NCBI RefSeq assembly: GCF_029227915.1 | Contig: NC_079876.1 | Location: 39,725,828 to 39,789,827, forward strand | Direction of reading: 5' to 3' | Source of the DNA: Hydractinia symbiolongicarpus | Lineage: Eukaryota > Cnidaria > Hydrozoa > Anthoathecata > Hydractiniidae | DNA: 64,000 bases | In this document: positions 1-12,100 of the stretch, piece by piece | How positions within the stretch are numbered: the first letter of the stretch is position 1 | Layout: each line of letters begins with the position of its first letter | The notes under the pieces: model-generated | What the model saw: only the letters and a program-made list of their open reading frames with translations | The model's database searches: none | What the model was told of the DNA's origin: nothing | Translations under genes and position numbers: made by a program

Positions 1-606
1 TCGCCGGCAAACGAAAACCCGCCATTTCCCGTAAACCCCGGACTCGGCTCGTATAGTCAAAAGTATACAAAGAAAGTACCCAGGGAGCAAACTCATTTCC
101 CAAACGATTTTTTAAATTATTATTTCACCACTAAAACCCATGAGACTTGTAGTTTTTAAAAATGTTTTCATTTTTGATGAGACGCTGAATAAAAGAAGTT
201 TAATCGCCGGCAAACGAAAACCCGCGATTTCCCGTAAATCCTGGACTCGGCCCGTATAATCAAAAGTATACAAGGAAAGTACCCAGTGAGTAAACTCATT
301 TCCCGAACGAATTTTTAAATTATTTTTTCACCACTAAAACGCATGAGATTTGTAGTTTTCAGAAATGTTTTCATTTTTGATGAGACGCTTAATGAAAGTG
401 GTTTAATCGCCGGCAAACGAAAACCCGCCATTTCCCGTAAATCCCAGGCTTGGCCCGTATAGTCGAATGTATACAAAGAAAGTACCCTGTGAGTAAACTC
501 ATTTCCAAAACGATTTTTTAAATTATCTTTTCACCACTAAAACGCTTGAGACTTGTAGTTTTCAAAAATGTTTTCATTTTTGATGAGACCCTGAATAAAA
601 GAAGTT

Positions 607-809
607 TAATCGCCGGCAAACGAAAACCCGCCATTTCCGGTAAACCCCGGACTCGGCCCGCATAGTCAAAAGTATACAAAGAAAGTACCCAGGGAGTAAA
701 CTCATTTCCCGAACGATTTTTTAAATTATTTTTTCACCACTAAAACGCATGAGACTTGTAGTTTTCAAAAATGTTTTCATTTTTGATGAGACGCTGAATA
801 AAAGAAGTT
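607..809. repeat. Exemplar type A satellite monomer (203 bp)
   Basis: This reference unit starts at TAATCGCCGG. Positions in the unit: CpG-rich block 1-34, CCGGACTCGG 41-50, AGTCAAAAG 58-66, GTATAC palindrome 66-71, CCCAGGGAG 82-90, TTTCCCGAACG 99-109, AT tract 110-129, GCATGAGACTTGTAG 141-155, phased A/T tracts 156-178, GATGAGACGCTGAATAAAAG 179-198. Type A is the commonest haplotype. It also has a sub-variant with AAAGCCCATGAG and TTTTTAAAAATG downstream of TTATTATTTCACC. Confidence 0.9.
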
Positions 810-1823
810 TAATCGCCGGCAAACGAAAACCTGCGATTTCCCGTAAATCCCGGACTCGGCCCGTATAGTCAAAAGTATACAAAGAAAGTACCCAGGGTGT
901 AAACTCATTTCCCGAACGATTTTTTAAATTATTTTTTCACCACTAAAACGCGTGAGACTTGTAGTTTTCAAAAATGTTTTCATTTTTGATGAGACGCTGA
1001 ATAAAAAAAGTTTAATCGCCGGCAAACGAAAACCTGCGATTTCCCGTAAATCCCGGACTCGGCCCGTATAGTCAAAAGTATACAAAGAAAGTACCCGGGG
1101 TGTAAACTCATTTCCCGAACGATTTTTTAAATTATTATTTCACCACTAAAGCCCATGAGACTTGTAGTTTTTAAAAATGTCTTCATTTTTGATGAGACGC
1201 TGAATAAAAGAAGTTTAATTGCCGGCAAACGAAAACCCGCGACTTCCCGTAAATCCCGGACTCGGCCCGTATAGTCAAAAGTATACAAAGAAAGTATCCA
1301 GGGAGTAAACTCATTTCCCAAACGATTTTTTAAATTAATTTTCACCACTAAAACGCATGAGACTTGTAGTTTTCAGAAATAATTTCATTTTTGATTGAAC
1401 GCTTAATGAAAGTGGTTTAATCGCCGGCAAACGAAAACCCGCGATTTCCCGTAAATCCCGGGCTTGGCCCGTATAGTCGAATGTATAAAAAGAAAGTACC
1501 CTGTGAGTAAACTCATTTCCCAAACGAATTTTTCAATTATCTTTTCACCACTAAAACGTATGAGACTTGCAGTTTTCAAAAATGTTTTCATTTTTGATGA
1601 GACGCTTAATGAAAGAGGTTTAATCGCCGGCAAACGAAATCCCGTGACTTCATGTAAATCCCGGGCTTGGCCCGTATAATCGAATGTATACAAAGAAATT
1701 ACCCTATGAGTAAATTCATTTCCAAAACGATTTTTTAAATTATCTTTTCACCACTAAAACGCATGAGACTTGTAGTTTTCAGAAATGTTTTCATTTTTGA
1801 TGAGACGCTTGATGAAAGTGGTT

Positions 1824-2026
1824 TAATCGCCGGCAAACGAAAACCCGCGATTTCCCGTAAATCCCGGGCCTGGCCCGTATAGTCGAATGTATACAAAGAA
1901 AGTACCCTGTGAGTAAACTCATTTCCCAAACGAATTTTTCAATTATCTTTTCACCACTAAAACGTATGAGACTTGCAGTTTTCAAAAATGTTTTCATTTT
2001 TGATGAGACGCTTAATAAAGGAGGTT
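1824..2026. repeat. Exemplar type B satellite monomer (203 bp)
   Basis: This is the second main haplotype. Relative to type A it has a G/C/T-rich alternative at unit positions 43-47 (GGGCCTGG here, usually GGGCTTGG), AGTCGAATG for AGTCAAAAG, CCCTGTGAG for CCCAGGGAG, and commonly TTCCAAAACG or TTCCAGAACG for TTCCCGAACG. It is usually preceded by a CTTAATGAAAG ending (type A: CTGAATAAAAG). These sites travel together, so the linked block runs from about position 188 of one unit to about 106 of the next. Confidence 0.85.
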
Positions 2027-2989
2027 TAATCGCCGGCAAACGAAATCCCGTGACTTCCCGTAAATCCCGGGCTTGGCCCGTATAATCGAATGTATACAAA
2101 GAAATTACCCTATGAGTAAATTCATTTCCAAAACGATTTTTTAAATTATCTTTTCACCACTAAAACGCATGAGACTTGTAATTTTCAAAAATGTTTTCAT
2201 TTTTGATGAGACGCTGAATAAAAGAAGTTTAATCGCCGGTAAACGAAAACCCGCCATTTCCCGTAAATCCCGGGTTTGGCCCGTATAGTCGAATGTATAC
2301 AAAGAAAGTACCCTGTGAGTAAACTCATTTCCAGAACGATTTTTTAAATTATCTTTTCACCACTAAAACGCATGAGATTTGTAGTTTTCAAAAATGTTTT
2401 CATTTTTGATGAGACGCTGAATAAAAGAAGTTTAATCGCCGGCAAACGAAAACCCGCCATTTCACGTAAACCCCGGACTCGGCCCGTATAGTCAAAAGTA
2501 TACAAAGAAAGTACCCAGGGAGTAAACTCATTTCCCAAACGATTTTTTAAATTATTATTTCACCACTAAAGCCCATGAGACTTGTAGTTTTTAAAAATGT
2601 TTTCATTTTTGATGAGACGCTGAATAAAAGAAATTTAATCGCCGGCAAACGAAAACCCGCCATTTCCCGTAAACCCCGGACTCGGCCCGTATAGTCAAAA
2701 GGATACAAGGAAAGTACCCAGTGAGTAAACTCATTTCCCGAACGAATTTTTAAATTATCTTTTCACCACTAAAACGTATGAGACTTGCAGTTTTCAAAAA
2801 TGTTTTCATTTTTGATGAGACGCTTAATAAAAGAGGTTTAATCGCCGGCAAACGAAATCCCGTGACTTCCCGTAAATCCCGGGCTTGGCCCGTATAATCG
2901 AATGTATACAAAGAAATTACCCTATGAGTAAATTCATTTCCAAAACGAATTTTCAAATTATCTTTTCACCACTAAAACGTATGAGACTT

Positions 2990-5900
2990 GTAGTTTTTAA
3001 AAATGTTTTCATTTTTGATGAGACGCTGAATAAAAGAAATTTAATCGCCGGCAAACGAAAACCCGCCATTTCCCGTAAACCCCGGACTCGGCCCGTATAG
3101 TCAAAAGGATACAAGGAAAGTACCCAGTGAGTAAACTCATTTCCCGAACGAATTTTTAAATTATCTTTTCACCACTAAAACGTATGAGACTTGCAGTTTT
3201 CAAAAATGTTTTCATTTTTGATGAGACGCTTAATAAAAGAGGTTTAATCGCCGGCAAACGAAATCCCGTGACTTCCCGTAAATCCCGGGCTTGGCCTGTA
3301 TAATCGAATGTATACAAAGAAATTACCCTATGAGTAAATTCATTTCCAAAACGATTTTTTAAATTATCTTTTCACCACTAAAACGCATGAGACCTGTAGT
3401 TTTCAAAAATGTTTTCATTTTTGATGAGACGCTGAATAAAAGAAGTTTAATCGCCGGCAAACGAAAACCCGCCATTTCCCGTAAACCCCGGACTCGGCCC
3501 GTATAGTCAAAAGTATACAAAGAAAGTACCCAGGGAGTAAACTCATTTCCCAAACGATTTTTTAAATTATTATTTCACCACTAAAGCCCATGAGACTTGT
3601 AGTTTTTAAAAATGTTTTCATTTTTGATGAGACGCTGAATAAAAGAAGTTTAATCGCCGGCAAACGAAAACCCGCGATTTCCCGTAAATCCCGAACTCGG
3701 CCCGTATAGTCAAAAGTATACAAGGAAAGTACCCAGTGAGTAAACTCATTTCCCGAACGAATTTTTAAATTATTTTTTCACCACTAAAACGCATGAGATT
3801 TGTAGTTTTCAGAAATGTTTTCATTTTTGATGAGACGCTTAATGAAAGTGGTTTAATCGCCGGCAAACGAAAACCCGCCATTTCCCGTAAATCCCGGGCT
3901 TGGCCCGTATAGTCGAATGTATACAAAGAAAGTACCCTGTGAGTAAACTGATTTCCAAAACGATTTTTTAAATTATCTTTTCACCACTAAAACGCTTGAG
4001 ACTTGTAGTTTTCAAAAATGTTTTCATTTTTGATGAGACCCTGAATAAAAGAAGTTTAATCGCCGGCAAACGAAAACCCGTCATTTCCGGTAAACCCCGG
4101 ACTCGGCCCGCATAGTCAAAAGTATACAAAGAAAGTACCCAGTGAGTAAACTCATTTCCCGAACGATTTTTTAAATTATTTTTTCACCACTAAAACGCAT
4201 GAGACTTGTAGTTTTCAAAAATGTTTTCATTTTTGATGAGACGCTGAATAAAAGAAGTTTAATCGCCGGCAAACGAAAACCTGCGATTTCCCGTAAATCC
4301 CAGACTCGGCCCGTATAGTAAAAAGTATACAAAGAAAGTACCCAGGGTGTAAACTCATTTCATGAACGATTTTTTAAATTATTAGTTCACCACTAAAGCC
4401 CATGAGACTTGTAGTATTTAAAAATATTTTCATTTTTGATGAGACGCTGAATAAAAGAAGTTTAATCGCCGGCAAACGAAAACCCGCGACTTCCCGTAAA
4501 TCCCGGACTCGGCCCGTATAGTCAAAAGTATACAAAGAAAGTACCCGGGGAGTAAACTCATTTCCCGAACGATTTTTTAAATTATTTTTTCACCACTAAA
4601 ACGCATGAGACTTGTAGTTTTAAAAAAATGTTTTCATTTTTGATGAGACGCTGAATAAAAAAAGTTTAATCGCCGGCAAACGAAAACCTGCGATTTCCCG
4701 TAAATCCCGGACTCGGCCCGTATAGTCAAAAGTATACAAAGAAAGTACCCGGGGTGTAAACTCATTTCCCGAACGATTTTTTAAATTATTATTTCACCAC
4801 TAAAGCCCATGAGACTTGTAGTTTTTAAAAATGTTTTCATTTTTGATGAGACGCTGAATAAAAGAAGTTTAATTGCCGGCAAACGAAAACCCGCGACTTC
4901 CCGTAAATCCCGGACTCGGCCCGTATAGTCAAAAGTATACAAAGAAAGTATCCAGGGAGTAAACTCATTTCCCGAACGATTTTTTAAATTAATTTTCACC
5001 ACTAAAACGCATGAGACTTGTAGTTTTCAGAAATGTTTTCATTTTTGATGAGACGCTTAATGAAAGTGGTTTAATCGCCGGCAAACGAAAACCCGCGATT
5101 TCCCGTAAATCCCGGGTTTGGCCCGTATAGTCGAATGTATACAAAGAAAGTACCCTGTGAGTAAACTCATTTCCAGAACGATTTTTTAAATTATCTTTTC
5201 ACCACTAAAACGCATGAGACTTGTAGTTTTCAAAAATGTTTTCATTTTTGATGAGACGCTGAATAAAAGAAGTTTAATCGCCGGCAAACGAAAACCCGCC
5301 ATTTCCCGTAAACCCCGGACTCGGCCCGTATAGTCAAAAGTATACAAAGAAAGTACCCAGGGAGTACACTCATTTCCCAAACGATTTTTTAAATTATTAT
5401 TTCACCACTAAAGCCCATGAGACTTGTAGTTTTTAAAAATGTTTTCATTTTTGATGAGACGCTGAATAAAAGAAATTTAATCGCCGGCAAACGAAAACCC
5501 GCCATTTCCCGTAAACCCCGGACTCGGCCCGTATAGTCAAAAGGATACAAGGAAAGTACCCAGTGAGTAAACTCATTTCCCGAACGAATTTTTAAACTAT
5601 TTTTTCACCACTAAAACGCATGAGATTTGTAGTTTTCAGAAATGTTTTCATTTTTGATGAGACGCTTAATGAAAGTGGTTTAATCGCCGGCAAAACGAAA
5701 ACCTGCTATTTCCCGTAAATCCCGGGCTTGGCCCGTATAGTCGAATGTATACAAAGAAAGTACCCTGTGAGTAAACTCATTTCCAAAACGATTTTTTAAA
5801 TTATCTTTTCACCACTAAAACGCTTGAGACTTGTAGTTTTCAAAAATGTTTCATTTTTGATGAGACCCTGAATAAAAGAAGTTTAGTCGCCGGCAAACGA

Positions 5901-8900
5901 AAACCCGCCATTTCCCGTAAACCCCGGACTCGGCCCGCATAGTCAAAAGTATACAAAGAAAGTACCCAGGAAGTAAACTCATTTCCCGAACGATTTTTTA
6001 AATTATTTTTTTACCACTAAAACGCATGAGACTTGTAGTTTTCAAAAATGTTTTCATTTTTGATGAGACGCTGAATAAAAGAAGTTTAATCGCCGGCAAA
6101 CGAAAACCTGCGATTTCCCGTAAATCCCAGACTCGGCCCGTATAGTAAAAAGTATACAAAGAAAGTACCCAGGGTGTAAACTCATTTCCCGAACGATTTT
6201 TTAAATTATTATTTCACCACTAAAGCCCATGAGACTTGTAGTATTTAAAAATATTTTCATTTTTGATGAGACGCTGAATAAAAGAAGTTTAATCGCCGGC
6301 AAACGAAAACCCGCGACTTCCCGTAAATCCCGGACTCGGCCCGTATAGTCAAAAGTATACAAAGAAAGTACCCGGGGAGTAAACTCATTTCCCGAACGAT
6401 TTTTTAAATTATTTTTTCACCACTAAAACGCATGAGACTTGTAGTTTTAAAAAAATGTTTTCATTTTTGATGAGACGCTGAATAAAAAAAGTTTAATCGC
6501 TGGCAAACGAAAACCTGCGATTTCCCGTAAATCCCGGACTCGGCCCGTATAGTCAAAAGTATACAAAGAAAGTACCCGGGGTGTAAACTCATTTCCCGAA
6601 CGATTTTTTAAATTATTATTTCACCACTAAAGCCCATGAGACTTGTAGTTTTTAAAAATGTTTTCATTTTTGATGAGACGCTGAATAAAAGAAGTTTAAT
6701 TGCCGGCAAACGAAAATCCGCGACTTCCCGTAAATCCCGGACTCGGCCCGTATAGTCAAAAGTATACAAAGAAAGTATCCAGGGAGTAAACTCATTTCCC
6801 GAACGATTTTTTAAATTAATTTTCACCACTAAAACGCATGAGACTTGTAGTTTTCAGAAATGTTTTCATTTTTGATGAGACGCTTAATGAAAGTGGTTTA
6901 ATCGCCGGCAAACGAAAACCCGCGATTTCCCGTAAATCCCGGGTTTGGCCCGTATAGTCGAATGTATACAAAGAAAGTACCCTGTGAGTAAACTCATTTC
7001 CAGAACGATTTTTTAAATTATCTTTTCACCACTAAAACGCATGAGACTTGTAGTTTTCAAAAATGTTTTCATTTTTGATGAGACGCTGAATAAAAGAAGT
7101 TTAATCGCCGGCAAACGAAAACCCGCCATTTCCCGTAAACCCCGGACTCGGCCCGTATAGTCAAAAGTATACAAAGAAAGTACCCAGGGAGTACACTCAT
7201 TTCCCAAACGATTTTTTAAATTATTATTTCACCACTAAAGCCCATGAGACTTGTAGTTTTTAAAAATGTTTTCATTTTTGATGAGACGCTGAATAAAAGA
7301 AATTTAATCGCCGGCAAACGAAAACCCGCCATTTCCCGTAAACCCCGGACTCGGCCCGTATAGTCAAAAGGATACAAGGAAAGTACCCAGTGAGTAAACT
7401 CATTTCCCGAACGAATTTTTAAACTATTTTTTCACCACTAAAACGCATGAGATTTGTAGTTTTCAGAAATGTTTTCATTTTTGATGAGACGCTTAATGAA
7501 AGTGGTTTAATCGCCGGCAAAACGAAAACCTGCTATTTCCCGTAAATCCCGGGCTTGGCCCGTATAGTCGAATGTATACAAAGAAAGTACCCTGTGACTA
7601 AACTCATTTCCAAAACGATTTTTTAAATTATCTTTTCACCACTAAAACGCTTGAGACTTGTAGTTTTCAAAAATGTTTTCATTTTTGATGAGACCCTGAA
7701 TAAAAGAAGTTTAATCGCCGGCAAACGAAAACCCGCCATTTCCCGTAAACCCCGGACTCGGCCCGCATAGTCAAAAGTATACAAAGAAAGTACCCAGGAA
7801 GTAAACTCATTTCCCGAACGATTTTTTAAATTATTTTTTTACCACTAAAACGCATGAGACTTGTAGTTTTCAAAAATGTTTTCATTTTTGATGAGACGCT
7901 GAATAAAAGAAGTTTATTTGCCGGCAAACGAAAACCTGCGAATTCCCGTAAATCCCGGACTCGGCCCGTATAGTCAAAAGTATGCAAAGAAAGTACCCAG
8001 GGTGTAAACTCATTTCCCGAACGATTTTTTAAATTATTATTTCACCACTAAAGCCCATGAGACTTGTAGTATTTAAAAATATTTTCATTTTTGATGAGAC
8101 GCTGAATAAAAGAAGTTTAATCGCCGGCAAACGAAAACCCGCGACTTCCCGTAAATCCCGGACTCGGCCCGTATAGTCAAAAGTATACAAAGAAAGTACC
8201 CAGGGAGTAAACTCATTTCCCGAACGATTTTTTAAATTATTTTTTCACCACTAAAACGCATGAGACTTGTAGTTTTCAAAAATGTTTTCATTTTTGATGA
8301 GACGCTGAATAAAAAAAGTTTAATCGCCGGCAAACGAAAACCTGCGATTTCCCGTAAATCCCGGACTCGGCCCGTATAGTCAAAAGTATACAAAGAAAGT
8401 ACCCGGGGTGTAAACTCATTTCCCGAACGATTTTTTAAATTATTATTTCACCACTAAAGCCCATGAGACTTGTAGTTTTTAAAAATGTTTTCATTTTTAT
8501 TGAGACGCTGAATAAAAGAAGTTTAATTGCCGGCAAACGAAAACCCGCGACTTCCCGTAAATCCCGGACTCGGCCCGTATAGTCAAAAGTATACAAAGAA
8601 AGTATCCAGGGAGTAAACTCATTTCCCGAACGATTTTTTAAATTAATTTTCACCACTAAAACGCATGAGACTTGTAGTTTTCAGAAATGTTTTCATTTTT
8701 GATGAGACGCTTAATGAAAGTGGTTTAATCGCCGGCAAACGAAAACCAGCGATTTCCCGTGAATCCCGGGCTTGGCCCGTATAGTCGAATGTATACAAAG
8801 AAAGTACCCTGTGAGTAAACTCATTTCCGAAACGATTTTTTCAATTATCTTTTCACCACTAAAACGTATGAGACTTGCAGTTTTCAAAAATGTTTTCATT

Positions 8901-9150
8901 TTTGATGAGACGCTTAATAAAAAAGGTTTAATCGCCGGCAAACGAAATCCCGTGACTTCCCGTAAATCCCGGGCTTGGCCCGTATAATCGAATGTATACA
9001 AAGAAAGTACCCAGGGAGTAAACTCATTTTCCGAACGATTTTTTAAATTTTTTTTTCACTACTAAAACGCATGAGACTTGTAGTTTTCAAAAATGTTTTC
9101 ATTTTTGATGAGATGCTTAATGAAAGAGGTTTAATCGCCGGCAAACGAAA
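2990..9150. repeat. Segmental duplication A, left copy (6.2 kb of satellite)
   Basis: Distinctive monomers here recur in the same order at 14105-20470. The offset is 11115 bp for the part up to about 5860 (for example 4781 and 15896, 5186 and 16301). It is 11318 bp for the later part (6608 and 17926, 7013 and 18331, 8435 and 19753). The difference is 203 bp, one monomer. Identity visibly ends near 9150, where the copies read AACCTGCG and AACCCGCG and then diverge. Confidence 0.85.
3560..8740. repeat. 9-monomer higher-order repeat, period 1827 bp
   Basis: Monomers with private variants recur every 1827 bp (9 x 203): 4781, 6608 and 8435 share TTAATTGCCGGC and GTATCCAGGG; 5186 and 7013 share GGGAGTACACTC; GGCAAAACGAAAACCTGC recurs near 5690 and 7517; CGCTTGAGACTTG with AGACCCTG recurs near 3990, 5821 and 7648. 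The unit at 4781-6607 and the unit at 6608-8434 are nearly identical. The series breaks near 8740, where a GGGCTTGG monomer replaces the expected GGGTTTGG one. Confidence 0.85.
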
Positions 9151-9154
9151 ACCT

Positions 9155-12100
9155 GCGATTTCCCGTAAATCCCAGACTCGGCCCGTATAGTAAAAAGTAT
9201 ACAAAGAAAGTACCCACGGTGTAAAATTATTATTTCACCACTAAAGCCCATGAGACTTGTAGTATTTAAAAATATTTTCATTTTTGATGAGACGCTGAAT
9301 AAAAGAAGTTTAATCGCCGGCAAACGAAAACCCGCGACTTCCCGTAAATCCCGGACTCGGCCCGTATAGTCAAAAGTATACAAAGAAAGTACCCGGGGTG
9401 TAAACTCATTTCCCGAACGATTTTTTAAATTATTTTTTCACCACTAAGACGCATGAGACTTGTAGTTTTAAAAAAATGTTTTCATTTTTGATGAGACGCT
9501 GAATAAAAAAAGTTTAATCGCCGGCAAACGAAAACCTGCGATTTCCCGTAAATCCCGGACTCGGCCCGTGTAGTCAAAAGTATACAAAGAAAGTACCCGG
9601 GGTGTAAACTCATTTCCCGAACGATTTTTTAAATTATTATTTCACCACTAAAGCCCATGAGACTTGTAGTTTTTAAAAATGTTTTCATTTTTGATGAGAC
9701 GCTGAATAAAAGAAGTTTAATTGCCGGCAAACGAAAACCCGCGACTTCCCGTAAATCCCGGACTCGGCCCGTATAGTCAAAAGTATACAAAGAAAGTATC
9801 CAGGGAGTAAACTCATTTCCCGAACGATTTTTTAAATTAATTTTCACCACTAAAACGCATGAGACTTGTAGTTTTCAGAAATGTTTTCATTTTTGATGAG
9901 ACGCTTAATGAAAGTGGTTTAATCGCCAGCAAACGAAAACCTGCGATTTCCCGTAAATCCCGGGTTTGGCCCGTATAGTCGAATGTATACAAAGAAAGTA
10001 CCCTGTGAGTAAACTCATTTCCAGAACGATTTTTTAAATTATCTTTTCACCACTAAAACGCATGAGATTTGTAGTTTTCAAAAATGTTTTCATTTTTGAT
10101 GAGACGCTGAATAAAAGAAGTTTAATCGCCGGTAAACGAAAACCCGCCATTTCCCGTAAATCCCGGGTTTGGCCCGTATAGTCGAATGTATACAAAGAAA
10201 GTACCCTGTGAGTAAACTCATTTCCAGAACGATTTTTTAAATTATCTTTTCACCACTAAAACGCATGAGATTTGTAGTTTTCAAAAATGTTTTCATTTTT
10301 GATGAGACGCTGAATAAAAGAAGTTTAATCGCCGGCAAACGAAAACCCGCCATTTCACGTAAACCCCGGACTCGGCCCGTATAGTCAAAAGTATACAAAG
10401 AAAGTACCCAGGGAGTAAACTCATTTCCCAAACGATTTTTTAAATTATTATTTCACCACTAAAGCCCATGAGACTTGTAGTTTTTAAAAATGTTTTCATT
10501 TTTGATGAGACGCTGAATAAAAGAAATTTAATCGCCGGCAAACGAAAACCCGCCATTTCCCGTAAACCCCGGACTCGGCCCGTATAGTCAAAAGGATACA
10601 CGGAAAGTACCCAGTGAGTAAACTCATTTCCCGAACGAATTTTAAATTATCTTTTCACCACTAAAACGTATGAGACTTGCAGTTTTCAAAAATGTTTTCA
10701 TTTTTGATGAGACGCTTAATAAAAGAGGTTTAATCGCCGGCAAACGAAATCCCGTGACTTCCCGTAAATCCCGGGCTTGGCCCGTATAATCGAATGTATA
10801 CAAAGAAATTACCCTATGAGTAAATTCATTTCCAAAACGATTTTTTAAATTATCTTTTCACCACTAAAACGCATGAGACCTGTAGTTTTCAAAAATGTTT
10901 TCATTTTTGATGAGACGCTGAATAAAAGAAGTTTAATCGCCGGCAAACGAAAACCCGCCATTTCACGTAAACCCCGGACTCGGCCCGTATAGTCAAAAGT
11001 ATACAAAGAAAGTACCCAGGGAGTAAACTCATTTCCCAAACGATTTTTTAAATTATTATTTCACCACTAAAGCCCATGAGACTTGTAGTTTTTAAAAATG
11101 TTTTCATTTTTGATGAGACGCTGAATAAAAGAAATTTAATCGCCGGCAAACGAAAACCCGCCATTTCCCGTAAACCCCGGACTCGGCCCGTATAGTCAAA
11201 AGGATACAAGGAAAGTACCCAGTGAGTAAACTCATTTCCCGAACGAATTTTTAAATTATCTTTTCACCACTAAAACGTATGAGACTTGCAGTTTTCAAAA
11301 ATGTTTTCATTTTTGATGAGACGCTTAATAAAAGAGGTTTAATCGCCGGCAAACGAAATCCTGTGACTTCCCGTAAATCCCGGGCTTGGCCTGTATAATC
11401 GAATGTATACAAAGAAATTACCCTATGAGTAAATTCATTTCCAAAACGATTTTTTAAATTATCTTTTCACCACTAAAACGCATGAGACCTGTAGTTTTCA
11501 AAAATGTTTTCATTTTTGATGAGACGCTGAATAAAAGAAGTTTAATCGCCGGCAAACGAAAACCCGCGATTTCCCGTAAATCCCAGACTCGGCCCGTATA
11601 GTAAAAAGTATACAAAGAAAGTACCCACGGTGTAAAATTATTATTTCACCACTAAAGCCCATGAGACTTGTAGTATTTAAAAATATTTTCATTTTTGATG
11701 AGACGCTGAATAAAAGAAGTTTAATCGCCGGCAAACGAAAACCCGCGACTTCCCGTAAATCCCGGACTCGGCCCGTATAGTCAAAAGTATACAAAGAAAG
11801 TACCCGGGGTGTAAACTCATTTCCCGAACGATTTTTTAAATTATTTTTTCACCACTAAAACGCATGAGACTTGTAGTTTTAAAAAAATGTTTTCATTTTT
11901 GATGAGACGCTGAATAAAAAAAGTTTAATCGCCGGCAAACGAAAACCTGCGATTTCCCGTAAATCCCGGACTCGGCCCGTGTAGTCAAAAGTATACAAAG
12001 AAAGTACCCGGGGTGTAAACTCATTTCCCGAACGATTTTTTAAATTATTATTTCACCACTAAAGCCCATGAGACTTGTAGTTTTTAAAAATGTTTTCATT

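Noticed and set aside
607-640. CENP-B box in the monomer (minus-strand TTCGTTTGCCGGCGATT)
   Set aside because: Only the TTCG part of the core matches; the essential A and CGGG positions do not. It is kept only as a generic candidate binding box.
1127-1348. Recurring minus-strand reading frames of 64-121 codons in the satellite, one per monomer or pair of monomers, and similar plus-strand frames of about 71 codons
   Set aside because: They repeat because the monomer repeats. 203 is not a multiple of 3, so frames rotate and close after one or two units; there is no shared start context, no domain, and both strands are equally open.
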